NCBI GenBank assembly: GCA_949317995.1
Contig: OX439050.1
Coordinates: forward strand, 46,129,777 to 46,193,776
Direction: 5' to 3'
DNA from: Acholoe squamosa
Lineage: Eukaryota; Annelida; Polychaeta; Phyllodocida; Polynoidae
DNA length: 64,000 nucleotides
Shown here: in pieces, positions 23,351 through 34,875 of the stretch
Layout of the letters: every line of letters starts with the position of its first letter
How positions within the stretch are numbered: position 1 is the first letter of the stretch
The notes under the pieces: generated by a model
What the model saw: the letters and a program-made list of their open reading frames with translations, nothing else
The model's database searches: none
What the model was told of the DNA's origin: nothing
Translations under genes and position numbers: made by a program

Positions 23351-25489
23351 GCATTTCTATAGTGGTGTCCACCTGCTGGTTTGCGAAGGAAGTATGGGGG
23401 GCCTGGGGAGGAACAGACACACAGCCTAACCCCAAGGTCTGCTATAAAATATTGAAGAATGAATAAGGTATTTCTACCTCAATTTTGTTGGATAATCATA
23501 ATTATTGGTTATAACATGAATAATGCGATTATTGTTCTTTTTGACTCAGATAACAGTTAAACATTATTAGAAGGGTTTACAACGTTTTGAACATAATTTT
23601 CGAAATTCATCAATCAGAGTTTCCACCACAAACAGGCCCCAATCTACTGCCTCCCTCATGGACCTTAATTGGTTTGGTGTCACCCAGGTCCCAAGTCGAC
23701 TTGAAGAAATATATATTCCAAAAAAAGGAAATAACACGTCCCTGAGTCGAATTTAGGAAAGGGTAATGTCCCCAATCCTCGCAAATTTAAGAAAATGCCA
23801 ATTTCCCATTTCACTAAGCCCAAAAGGGCACCTGTCGCTATATATGTCGATTTTAGGGGTCAAGAGCCTGGTCCTGTTCCAATAATGGGACAGTCACAGC
23901 TATGTATGACCGGTGTACCCAGCTGACCCTACTGCCAGGACTACCATAAAGCCTAGCATATAAGTTCAGGCTTATATGCGAGGAAAATATAGGCCTATAG
24001 CTGCATATTAGAGGATGTTCCTAAAGTCAGGAAGTGCCTTTTAGGTGGGGTATTGCATGGATAAGGTTAGTATTTATTTGAACTCCTCAGGGTCAAACCT
24101 TAAGTACACTTTCAAGGTGTATTATATCATCAACTCAGGAAGTGCCTTATACACGAGGTGCTATGGTAGGTATAATACAGTTGTAGAAAAAATGGACTGT
24201 CTGTATGGGCGGTTACCACGGAGGCAGGTTGGACGACACCAAACAGCCAATCACAAACTAGCAATATAGCATGATCCTGGGAGTAGGAATATAGCCAAGT
24301 GCCAATATAATGGGAGTGACAGGGCCTAAGTTCTGAATATATAGTCCTCTGGGAACACTTCTGTTAACTATGAACCTTTATATTGTCAATTCACTATCAC
24401 TGTAATATTGATAGGTACTAATATTTCCTGGCAATATTAGAATAGAGCTGTGGGTATTTTATTGTTATTTTATGAGTGTAAGCATAGTAAACACGACCAC
24501 GTGGAAGCCTAGCATGCATCATAAGATCCTTGTTATTCAAAACAAATTTGCACTACAGATGGAGGGTGGTTCCGCTGGTAGGTTCGGTACATTTGCACTG
24601 GTAGTTCTGCTAGAGGTGGTGTGATCTGTGAGTTGTGTGGGAGTGGAGACACCAAACTGTACCTGTATACACACACCCTCCTTCCTGGCACCCAACCACA
24701 TCCCTCTCAGACACAGGAGAATATACACTACCTGCTTTTGGGTTGATAGAAATGATATTTCTGATGCGTTTATCAGCCTGATTTATCTCCACTGCCACTG
24801 CTAACATTTTAAAAAGACATACAAATTATTGGATTGGAAACCATATGTATTGGAAGAAGTGCCGGTGCCTTAGGACAGGATTCAAGAAACCCTCAACTGT
24901 GAGTGGCATTTGACAAGATCTAACTCTTCGAGGTGAGATTATCTTTGTGATCATATCAATCACTAATTAATACCATTTGGTGCGTATCTAACTCAGATCA
25001 ACTGTATACGTGGGGTTGTGTCGGGGTTGTGTTCTTTAGAATTAGTCTTACACATACATGTATGTACTTATCAAAATACCCATCGCAACCGAACACCAAA
25101 GTCTATATTTATTCTACGTACATGGTAGGAAATAGCAAATAAAATATAAAACAGCGAACCTATGACTGGACATTGTGGCACTAATTATTCCACATTGTTT
25201 ACTCTTGTATGGGTTAACATAGTAATAGAGGAGAGTAACGTCTCATATGGGAAATATTACAGAAATATTCAAACTTGGTTTATAGCCCTTGGGCTATGCA
25301 CAAACGGCTTGAATTCAGACGTTCCTGGTATTGGTAGCCTCACTTTAGAAATGACTCTTTCTGTAAGGGCTATATGGCCCAGCTATATGTGTAAACGTCA
25401 CCAATTCGCATAGCAGGTTGGAAAAAATCTTATTTCTTTCCCAAAGAGTGGGAGAGGTTCTGAACACCGAGGCATCAATATAAACGTAA
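23351..25489. other. Gene-poor stretch
   Basis: About 2.1 kb. The only exon-like stretch is on the minus strand near 24807-24735, a short open frame followed by GTAGTG, which I could not assign. No repeats of note. Confidence 0.4.
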
Positions 25490-26573
25490 AGCTCGATGCA
25501 GCAAGTTGGGAACCTAAAACTTAGTTTTTTCCTGAATTTTCGCTAAGAAATGCTGTAGTTTAGCCAAAAATTATCAGATTTACACAATATTTGCAGCAAA
25601 TGAAAGATGAAACTTATTGCTTTCAGGCCAGGGTAGATGGTATTACATTAATATAGTGCACAGTTTACCACTGAAGTACAAATTATAAATTTAAAAATCA
25701 TTAGTTTAAAAAAATTGCTGTTTTTCAAAGTTTGGTCTTATATATTTTGTGAAAAAATATTCTAACCATCAGTTTTTCATAGATAGTGCATAATACTGAC
25801 TCATCAAGTTTATAAATGAGTATGCTTTTTTCCCTACCTCCATGGTGGCTCATTACACTATGGGAGACGTGATTTTTGTTAGTTTGCCAAAACTGTGATT
25901 TTCAGCAAAATTTCTGCTTGGTTTTTGATGTGGGACCACATAGATCACCATATATGGATGTGTGATCACCCACTGATACCAGAATTATCCATTTTTATGT
26001 TCTACTTGATCATCTTTAAAGGCATGTGAAATATCTAAGTGATACAATAAGTGTGAGAAGAATTAGGCACATCTTATGATTCTAGTCTTTGGTGCTGACA
26101 ATGCTTTTGTTGCTATTTACAGCTAAATAGCTCAATAGTGCATCATGATAGACCTTACATGCCTAATATGGGGTTCTAATAGCATTTCAATATGGTTTTC
26201 AATGAATCATCAGGTCAAAACAACAATTGATGATTGAATTTAATAGATCAAAAGGGTTTTGCACCATGGACACATTGTTCAGGTCTTCAGATATTCTTAT
26301 CTTGAAAATGATGAAGACATTTATAAGCATGGTGCTTTTCCAGCCTGTATGGGACCTACAGAGGGCATTTTTTCTTGTCTGACATGTATTATGAGGGAAT
26401 AATACATAGCAAATGATTCTATTTTCATATTTTGTTATGATTTTTGAGATAGAATCAAACACAAGACTTGTCTTCAGCATATACAAAAATGTCCTTTGAA
26501 TGAAGGCATTTTACATGCACAGCTGCCTCCAAAACTGGAAAATACTCAGGTTCCCAACTTGCTGCATCGAGCT
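25490..26573. mobile_element. Non-autonomous DNA transposon-like element with 26-bp TIRs
   Basis: AGCTCGATGCAGCAAGTTGG... at 25490-25515 is repeated exactly in inverted orientation at 26548-26573, enclosing 1.03 kb of AT-rich non-coding DNA. No clear target duplication at these exact edges, so true ends may lie a few bases outside. Confidence 0.6.
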
Positions 26574-26711
26574 ACATTGACGTTTGAAAGTCCCTTCCAA
26601 CAGTTCCTCCTGTCCCTCTTGTCTTTCTCCCTCTCGACATGCCCCTCCCACCCTACCGCCCTCCCTTACATCCCAGCTTGATATACATCAACCTATATAT
26701 GAAGGTCAATG

Positions 26712-27013
26712 TCAAATCACCCAACGGGCCTCCCCAGCCCCAGGCCATCTTTAAAATGGGTCTATGTCTTGCTTTTCCATCCTCTCTGAGTGTGGGTGGT
26801 GTCCATATGCGCGGGCACTGGCACATATTCGTTACTTGAATCTCCTCTTTCCTGTCCCCTCTTTCTTACATGTGTCTGGTGTCCATATGCACGGGCACAG
26901 GCACATGTATTCCTTTGTGACGTGATGTCTAATGTACTTTTTCCGCCATGAATATGACCTTAGCTGTCGGCTTGGCGTTAAACAACCATTACTCACTCAC
27001 TCAAATCACCCAA
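26712..27013 (+). mobile_element. SINE-like retroposon with 13-bp target duplication
   Basis: TCAAATCACCCAA occurs at 26712-26724 and again at 27001-27013, enclosing 276 bp. The insert ends GGCGTTAAACAACC followed by (ACTC)n, a 3' tail like those of short retroposons in molluscs and relatives. It contains two diverged copies of TGGTGTCCATATGC at about 26798 and 26878. I see no clear pol III A and B boxes, so the head type is unknown. Confidence 0.65.
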
Positions 27014-28068
27014 ACAGACTTACAAGTACAAACGGTTACAGATATTTATGTCAGGTGTACAATATTACATGAAAGGATTGCTATTTTTTTTCTTATTTTA
27101 GGCCAGGACTTTAGGCGCAATTGATAAAAGTACCTAGAGGGAGGCCACGCTAAATAAGTACAAGAGTAGGTTTAGACCACTTTTGCCATAATGTATTCTG
27201 TTCATCTATGACTATTTAGTGCCCAAGTAAAGTCCTAATTTAGAAGAAAAGGGAGAGGGGTTAATTTTTCATATGGGCCGGTTTGGTGCTTATTTGATGT
27301 AGAATAACCTCAAGTATAAGGCACATCCTGATTCCAGACAGGTTTTTACAGTGTGTAGCAAGGACTATTATAAGCTGAGCCTTAAACGAGAGGTATTACT
27401 GTAATGGTCAGAAATGTTGACGCTGTAATCTCCTCTCCAACCCACCCTCCCATCCTTCCTTGCCCCTCCCTCCTCTTCTCGCTATAAATATACAGCAACC
27501 CATGCATGGAGGTCAATGTCAAGTCAACCAGTCAGACTTACTTGTACAAACAGACACAAATATTGATGTATAGTCTACAAGGTTACGTATAGGGCCTGCC
27601 AAATGCTCTTACACTTGAATTAACTGTAGCCATGTTTGTCTTTATGGTCTCTGGACTGCATTAAATTACATGGTGCTTTATCAGTGTCTCAACTGTATTA
27701 TCCACAGTTTGTTTCTTACATTAGGTGTCACTGATTAAATATGCACGGAAATGTATCAGGTAGGATCATAGTGGGCACAACCCAATTGTCTATGAGGGAA
27801 GGTCTGGGCTATTTTTGCCATATGTATTGTTCACATAATGCCAGCTTTAGGTCATTATGCAGAAAAAAAAATACACAAGGGGATGGGTGTTAAGTTCTCC
27901 CACCAGGGAAGCCATTGAGGGTACCTGGTATTATTCATTATAATGACAGATTGCAATAGCTCATAGCTTTATCAATCATTTTCCAAAACATGATTACTAT
28001 GGCCATTCTGTACTTTGCCATTTTTCTGCAAAAATAAGCCAACTCTGTTTTACTTTACTTTTTTGCAG
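27014..28068 (+). other. Intron/upstream region of the Spot14-like gene
   Basis: About 1 kb ending in a good splice acceptor (CTTTTTTGCAG, last base 28068). It probably lies in an intron between a 5' UTR exon and the coding exon. The non-coding first exon was not located. Confidence 0.45.
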
Positions 28069-28088
28069 AAATACAGAAGATATCAAAA

Positions 28089-28730
28089 ATGCCTGGAAAA
28101 ATGTCTAATGAAGGGGACCTTCTCCTTACCAGTCTCCGACCACGGTCAGCTTTCCCAGTAAAGAACGGCACTGGTGCTCATCGACAATCATTACTCTCTA
28201 CTATGAACCAGTTCATCAGTGCAGTGGATGAGATGGATGATGCCGTGATGATCCCCTGTAAACTGCAGGACATGCATCTAGATAGTATAGCCCCAATACT
28301 ACCTGCAAATAGCAGCCCTCCTGCCTCTTTAGGGGCAGCATCACCATCAATGGTGGCCATCCAGAATGGTGAGAGTGACACTAAGGCTTTGGTGCCTACA
28401 CAAGAGGACAACATACTTAATGGTGCTCATGAGCAGGATCCAAAGCATCTTAATTTGTATAATTATTATGAGATGTTGCGTGCAATCAAAGAGGAGTTAG
28501 TCCTTGGGACAAGCTCTGAAGATGAGGAGGATAACGAGGTAAATGGCCTCGGAGAGGAGGACGATATGGCAAAGCAAACTGCCACTATGTTCAGACATCA
28601 TCTGAGAGGGCTTTTTGATGTCCTCCAGAAGATGACATCAACAGCAGACTCACTCACTGCCCGTTACCAGTCAGAAATTGGAGACAGTTCATTATCATCA
28701 ACAAGACGCCTTGCTCACTTTACTTTATGA
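28089..28730 (+). CDS. Spot14/Mid1-interacting-protein-1-like protein
   Basis: 213 codons in one exon, from ATG at 28089 (a second ATG lies four codons later). Key blocks are STMNQFISAVDEMDDAVMIP near the N-terminus, NLYNYYEMLRAIKEEL in the middle, and FRHHLRGLFDVLQKM...LTARYQSEIG near the C-terminus. These match the conserved order of the THRSP/MID1IP1 family, whose vertebrate members regulate acetyl-CoA carboxylase polymerisation and bind the MID1 microtubule protein. An acidic, Ser-rich stretch (TSSEDEEDNEVNG) is typical. A spliced 5' UTR is implied by an acceptor ending at 28068. Transfer of the biochemical role is from family knowledge. Confidence 0.85.
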   Translation: MPGKMSNEGDLLLTSLRPRSAFPVKNGTGAHRQSLLSTMNQFISAVDEMDDAVMIPCKLQDMHLDSIAPILPANSSPPASLGAASPSMVAIQNGESDTKALVPTQEDNILNGAHEQDPKHLNLYNYYEMLRAIKEELVLGTSSEDEEDNEVNGLGEEDDMAKQTATMFRHHLRGLFDVLQKMTSTADSLTARYQSEIGDSSLSSTRRLAHFTL

Positions 28731-28946
28731 TTGAGGGACTTTTGGTTCAAAGCAGATCTAATCATATATAAATTTGATAGATGGCTGAGTTCTACTACTG
28801 GAACACAAGCATTAGATGATATATGATTATCGCCATGTATACTGGTTCTCTTCATGTTAAAATTCGAACCTCTATGAGGCATGCTTAGGCAACTAAGGAC
28901 AGGTGCAGTATGCAGCTACAGAATCTGTTTAGAATGCAAGTAGTAT

Positions 28947-29040
28947 CTAAGACGGTCTCCTATAAATCACACCTTTTGAATTGAAGATTTCAATTTAAAG
29001 TTTGATTTCAAAAGGTGTGATTTATAGGAGACCGCCTTAG
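28947..29040. repeat. Hairpin MITE in the 3' UTR of the Spot14-like gene
   Basis: The arms CTAAGACGGTCTCCTATAAA (28947 on) and its complement (ending at 29040) pair over about 34 nt with one or two mismatches around a 26-nt AT-rich loop. It lies between the stop codon and the likely poly(A) signal. Confidence 0.75.
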
Positions 29041-29075
29041 AAATAGAACTTATACTAAGCTACTTTAGGTTTTAA

Positions 29076-29081
29076 ATAAAA
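29076..29081 (+). terminator. Probable poly(A) signal of the Spot14-like gene
   Basis: AATAAA 346 nt after the stop codon. It is the first canonical hexamer I noticed downstream. Confidence 0.45.
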
Positions 29082-30677
29082 GAGGTCAAGTGGTACCCAT
29101 GTCACGAGTCTTGTTCTTTTTCCGCTGAGCTTTTGGTGCAGAGGAATCAACTGATTAGTGAATGTGCTTTGGAGTGAGGAGGAGAGAGGATTATACTCGT
29201 CAGTAATGATCGACGGTTTTTAAGGTTTTTAGTTAGTCAGTAATGATCGACGTTTTATTAAGGTTTTAGTAATTCTTCCGGGTTAAGCCGGGCATCCGGG
29301 TTAAGCCGGGTATAGCAACATTCATTTTCAGCACAGATCTGGAAGCACTCACTGGGGCTCGGCAATCTAGGTGGCGTTACCTGAGCACGAGGACCATTAC
29401 GTATGGCTCAAGGGCCACCAGTGGAAGCAGAGGAGAGATTTTGACAGTCTCTGAAGGCTTCAGCTGGATAACCGCGGCATAGGCGGTATGGACATATCTC
29501 ATGGTAGAGATTTTGTGCGCAGCGAAGCCAGACGCAGACGCACCAGTGGCGTGAGCGGAAGTGAGGTGGCTCGTGACATGGGGGCCGGACCTCTCTATTT
29601 ACTGTTTGACATCGGCTTTCTTATAAACCCCCTCACGTTGGTGAAACCACAGATGTGGTGTTTACTGTTAAAGCACACGAGCAAATACATTTTTAGTGAT
29701 CAGGATATAGATTCTTTTAAATTCGGAATACTTCTCGTGTATAGCGCTCTTTCTCTTCTGTTTTTTGATATGTTTCATTCGTCTTAATGAAGAATATCTA
29801 TTACGTTATTAAAGGAATTTACATTGGTAGCTTACAATTGAGACGATAGATTTCGAACGCGTTCCGAACGCAGGACGCATTTTGTTGTCTCCCTCTTGCG
29901 ATAAAAGCAAGAACTGTCAGGCGCATTTCGCCAATCTGCGTCGATCGCCAATTTCATCTTGCGCCAGGTACTAATAGTGTGAGATTTCAATAAAGTTAAC
30001 CAAGATTTTCTTACAGCGCTAGCTTACAATTGAGATGACAGATTTTCATTGCGTTCCTGAACGCAGGGCGCATTTTGTTGTCTCCCTCTAGTGGGAAGAA
30101 CTAGCATTGATATATATGTTGTATTTTTTATCCGCTAGATGTCACCAGTGCATTGCTCTGGGTCTGTGTTTGGTTTTAGCCGCTGTTTGGCAGACGCGCA
30201 TGGTTTTTTAACTTTGAAAAATCACAGAGGTGTTTTACACCATGTTATGAAGTTAATATTTTAAGATAAACGAAGTTTTACTATTTTTTAAACGAATTTT
30301 GTTAATAAAAGTAACATTGAGTAAGTATCTTTTGTTTTTTCGTTAGTTTTGTATAAGGAAAATTTGCTGGTATTTAAGGTGCTTTAGATCGAGGAGTTAC
30401 ACCCGCTGACTCTAGCACAGTGGTGGACGCTACCAATTTAGAGCTCCATTAAAGATAATTAAGCTGTCTTGTGAAATCTTTATTTTGTTATATGTAATAG
30501 GATCATTGGTAAATTAACATAGAATGTTTTGCTGTAATAAGATACGGCTATTTCTATGTGAATTCTTCACTGCCGCCGCGAGAAGGCTATCCTATAGAGC
30601 AGCATCTAAATTTTGATCTTAATGGTCTAAAATTTCCCTGTTTTAAAATGTAGTTTATGTATGGGAACTTAGATACT
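29082..30677. repeat. Intergenic region with several short direct repeats
   Basis: It holds a pair of GTCAGTAATGATCGACG copies (about 29199, 29236) and a 19-bp pair CCGGGTTAAGCCGGG (about 29278, 29297). It also has two roughly 80-bp diverged copies starting TAGCTTACAATTGAGA (29828, 30021). I found no convincing gene; a 99-codon frame at 29488-29787 is not supported. Confidence 0.5.
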
Positions 30678-31391
30678 TTATGATATAAACCCCTGATTTA
30701 TGTAGATTTTGTGTAATATATCATACACGTTGGGGTATTCAGTAGGAGCACATCCAGTGTGACATTTTTCTATTTTTTTTAAACACAATTTGAACAGATC
30801 GGAAGAATATACGAAACAACAGCCTTTGATAACATAAAGTTTTTTCTTGTTAAAAAATCTGCTATAATGCCAAAAGGTTCCTACCAGTGCTTCTTTTATG
30901 GAATTTTTGTTAAGTGATTCATTTTTTATCCAGCTTTGGATGATTGAACTTTTTACCCCATTGCGATGAGCACTGGTGTTAACCTTTAAGATATCTAATA
31001 TATCTTTAACTGAAATGCGATGACATAAGATGTGAACAAGCCAATAAACATGAGCATCGTCCATTATCCCATGGAACATGGTGGCTCTTATTAGCATTCT
31101 CAATGGTATACCATGGGCACAATCTGTGGCTGTATATGAGCTGTCTTTTTCTTCAATATTTTTTTGAAATTTTTCAACAAGAAATTTCAGATGGTTGTGA
31201 AAAGGACACAGGTTTTTTTTAGCTGGTTTCTGACATTCTGTTGCAGTACCATTAAGTGCTGAACACTTACCACGGTGTGTCACTGGATCTGCTCTCTTGT
31301 CTCTTAGCTCCCATAGGAATTTAGTATTGATGTTGTATTGAAAAACCTTCATAAAAGGTATAGTAGCCTCAAGTAAACCAAAGGATTCCAT
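30678..31391 (-). CDS. Unassigned protein, 237 codons
   Basis: Open frame from ATG at 31391. The frame stays open about 120 nt upstream of this ATG (to about 31510), so the ATG may be internal or the gene may begin in another exon. The product is basic, AT-rich in coding, and has scattered Cys and His (CSALNGTATEC, LCPFHNHLKF, DCAHG). No family recognised. It has no hydrophobic span. It lies on the opposite strand from the Polinton genes and could be a left-arm passenger of that element or a host gene. I cannot choose. Confidence 0.45.
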   Translation of the reverse strand: MESFGLLEATIPFMKVFQYNINTKFLWELRDKRADPVTHRGKCSALNGTATECQKPAKKNLCPFHNHLKFLVEKFQKNIEEKDSSYTATDCAHGIPLRMLIRATMFHGIMDDAHVYWLVHILCHRISVKDILDILKVNTSAHRNGVKSSIIQSWIKNESLNKNSIKEALVGTFWHYSRFFNKKKLYVIKGCCFVYSSDLFKLCLKKIEKCHTGCAPTEYPNVYDILHKIYINQGFIS

Positions 31392-32869
31392 CTTGTCTCG
31401 CCAAGCAGTTATAGCAGAGTGAGTTATTATTAAAAACTTGACCCTAATGAAAATTGGGGGTTGACCTGCATCTTTCTTTGTTGTAGCGTTAAGTAAGGTT
31501 AAACAATATTAAAGTATTTGTTTCACAACATTTTGTTGTTTTTTTTTACTTCTTTCTCTTTATAAACTTTTATGATGATAAAAATATTGGTTTTAGCTTT
31601 AAAATTTACACCTGTTTAAGTATAAAGCTTTAAAAAAATCATTTTCAATGTTTTTTTAAACTAAGTTTACAATAAATTTGGTTGGCCTTATGTAAGGCGT
31701 CATGTGTGTTTCGAAATCATGTAGGGAGCGCCTTTAGCAAATTGCTGACCAGTGGTCATCTCATTATCACTCATGTCCTTAGTAAGGTCAGCATAGCTTA
31801 GGGCTAAAGCTGACCGCTGTTGACCATTTTTATGAGGGACACTACAACGATATAGCTCCAGGTAGTTGTCATTTCGAAGTAATTACATGCAACTTTTTTA
31901 TGGTCAGCTTCTTGCTTTGATTCATGTTCACATTTTAGATGTTGACTTTAATTTACATCATTTGGACATTGCATAATGGTATAATATTTCGTTATAATTA
32001 AACATTAATAAAACACTATCTTGTTTGCTTGATAGCATTTATTTTACCTAAAAGATTCATACCATATATGAGTGCTATCTTAGCAATATAACACAGATAT
32101 AAAATCTAAGTAAGTTAAGGATAACTAGAGACTATGGTATATATCCTGATTACTGGTTTTTAATATGCATTGATGAAGAGATAGTGAGATTGCTTTATAG
32201 CACTTCATTGGAGCATCATGAAGACCAATGGGTATAATATATAAGCAGACTGATGGACACCACCACTAAACTAAAGATAAAAGATCGTAAGCAGCTCTGC
32301 ATGGTTTATAGGATGCTCCAATGAATTCTTGTTGAGCAGATTTATCCATATTTCATTGGAGCATCATGATGACCTATATGTACAATATATAAGCAGACTG
32401 ATAAACACCAGCACTAAAGTATAGATAAATGATTGTTAGCATAAGTGTTAACCTAGGATTCCTTTGAACCTTTTTTGTACTGGCTGAAATCTAACACTAC
32501 AATAGCTTGCATATGTAGCACATATATAGGTAATTTAAGAGTTAACATGGAGTTTCCATGAAATCTTATACAATTTTAATAGCGCTTTATTTTTATATCA
32601 TATAAAAAAGTTATGATATAGTTCTATTTAAGATACTTTTTGAGCTTAATATGATGAGTAAATAATTGCTTTTACATATTGCTATTTAAGGGTGAGATAC
32701 TTTAAGATATCTTAAATAAGTGACCCATAGGATGGCGACTATGATCAGATCTAAATCATGATACAGAAATGATGTTATCATGATTTTTAGTGCTTAACTG
32801 TTTATAACTTATTGCTTTTTAAGTGATCCTTCTGTTTGGGTTTTATCTCAAACAAAAATATGGTGGCTT
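31392..32869. repeat. AT-rich spacer with a direct repeat of about 85 bp
   Basis: TTCATTGGAGCATCATGA begins two copies at about 32204 and 32352 that share TATAAGCAGACTGAT and a later block. A partial inverted copy (GGATGCTCCAATGAA) lies between them. No gene seen. Confidence 0.55.
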
Positions 32870-34875
32870 TTACCATATAATATAGCAGGATAATTTATAA
32901 TTCCTGCATTTCCACTGATTCCCCACCAGACAGTGGTTCTGCACATTCGCTCCATAGTGATTCCCCTCTTTCCATGTATGCCATTCTTTTGGTTTTATTT
33001 TCTTTAGTTTTTCCCTCTTCATTAATTTGATGCCAAAAGTTATAGCCAGAATGAGACAAATCATGAAACCCAAAGCAGTGATCACATTGGTATATACCAA
33101 GGTGTTAGAGAGCTGTTGACTTATACCTTGAGGCAAATTAGTTACTAAGGTTCCATCCTGCGTTGTGGCATATGTTGGAGACATAAAGCTTCCAGATATG
33201 GCATTTATGAGAGTAGTCCTATGGCGAAATGGAAGGTTAGTTTTTTCCTCAGGCATTGGACTTGTTTCAAAATTAGCTGACACAGCGCTTATTTCCATTG
33301 TTTCACCTGCAGATGTGAAATTTAAATATGAGGTGACAGCTGCTTTCAAAGGCGAGGAGGGGAAAGATGTTGCAACATTTGCCACAGTGGTGACATCACT
33401 TCCCCTGTCTATATAAATGGAGGAGCTCTGATCAGCATCATCATTCACACGGGTGGACGTCAACACGCTGTCTGCACGAGGAGAATTTTTCTCCAGAGTT
33501 TCTGAGCCATTGTCTATATAAGCTGAGGTGCTGTCTGATTTTGTAGTTAAGCTAGCACTTTCAGCGGTCACTTCTATATGATAATTTGCTGCTTTAGTAG
33601 TTGCTGATGACTTCTTTATGAAGAGAACGGTCTCAGTTGATGCTATCTCACTTTTGGGATAGATGCTAGCGCTGCTAGTTGACGCTCTCACACCTTCAGG
33701 ATAGGTAAGTTGAATTTTCCTGTGGGAAATAATTATTTTCTATATTTTTTTATACGAGAAATTTTTTATCATCTAAGCTGGGGGGTCAAACTCATGTTTA
33801 GGATAGTTTACCTTCAGTTAGGTCTGAAACACATTACGGTTATACATTGTAGTTTTTCCCAGGTGAGAAAAATCGAAGCCACGTGTGTTGAAGACTGGGG
33901 GGAGATATTTTTTTTAAGCTAGCAGGGTTTTTGTTAGAGAGGATAACACTTAGTCGCCCTTTTTTTCCCCATTGAAACAAGAAATAAACTACAAAGGAAA
34001 AAGTCAGCTTTTTTTAGTTTAAGTTAGATAAATTCCGAGAATTTTTTTATTATCTAAGCCGGGGGGTCAAACTCATGTTTAGGATAGTTTACCTTTAGTT
34101 AGGTCTGAAACACATTATGGTTATACATTGTAGTTTTTCCCAGGTGAGAAAAATCGAAGCCACGTGTGTTGAAGACTGGGGGAGATATTTTTTTGAAGCT
34201 AGCAGGGTTTTTGTTAGAGAGGATAACACTCAGTCGCCCTTTTTTCCCATTTAAACAAGAAATAAACTACAAAGGAAAAAGTGAGCTTCTTTAGTTTAAG
34301 TTAAATAAATTGCTGCTTTTAAAATATACCATAGCATGCTTCATTGCAAACTTTTGTGAGGAGCTTAAAACTAGCTTTAAATTTAGTTTATAGATCTATT
34401 GGTTTAGTACATGTATATTTCACAGGAGGTCGCCAGCAGCATGTAAGTTTACCTGTTACCTGACTGAAATCACTGGTGCATGACCTTACCTGCTACCTTG
34501 CTGACCTATTCTCAGGGCTATAACTTGCACATGCGCAGAGGACTTGACTTTGGCTACACAAAGGACATTGATCGTCATATTATTAAGTATCAACTTTTCA
34601 CAAACTTACCTACATGTTCCATAGGAGCAATAGAAAATAGGTATTCCTTGTATCTCAATTCTTCTTAAGAAGGGGAAAGTATTGGTGCTGTAATTTATGT
34701 GGTTTATATCAACGAAATCTTCCCATTCTACAAAGGAGCTTTTCACTGTGTCCACCGTGGCACGTGTTGGTAGACAGTTGTCACATTTTAAATGCTGTTT
34801 TTTTTCACAAAAACACGATTTTGCCTCTATGATAGAAACAGCAGAGAGCAGAACAAATATAACCGTGCAGTACAT
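32870..34875 (-). CDS. Two-exon type I membrane protein, unknown function
   Basis: Exon 1 is 34875-34610 and exon 2 is 33719-32870. The donor is a perfect GTAAGT and the acceptor is TTATTTCCCACAG; the junction splits an Arg codon and keeps frame, giving 371 residues. The N-terminus is a signal peptide (CTVIFVLLSAVSIIEA), followed by a short Cys-rich domain (SCFCEKK, KCDNCL, FYCSYGTCR). A long Ser/Thr-rich, mucin-like stalk leads to one membrane span (VITALGFMICLILAITFG) near residue 300-325 and a basic tail of about 46 residues. The layout is that of a cell-surface or viral membrane protein. No family recognised. It may be a host gene or cargo of the adjacent Polinton. Confidence 0.7.
33753..34315. 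repeat. Tandem duplication of about 280 bp in the intron
   Basis: Two copies, starting near 33753 and 34036, share GGGGGGTCAAACTCATGTTT and ATCGAAGCCACGTGTGTTGA with few differences. Both lie wholly inside the intron of the membrane-protein gene. Confidence 0.85.

Noticed and set aside
24610-24807. Exon-like minus frame MLAVAVEINQADKRIRN...
   Set aside because: A short protein-like stretch followed by GTAGTG could be an exon, but no partner exon or family was found, so not annotated.
29488-29787. 99-codon plus frame after the Spot14-like gene
   Set aside because: No recognisable domain; sits among short repeats; likely chance.
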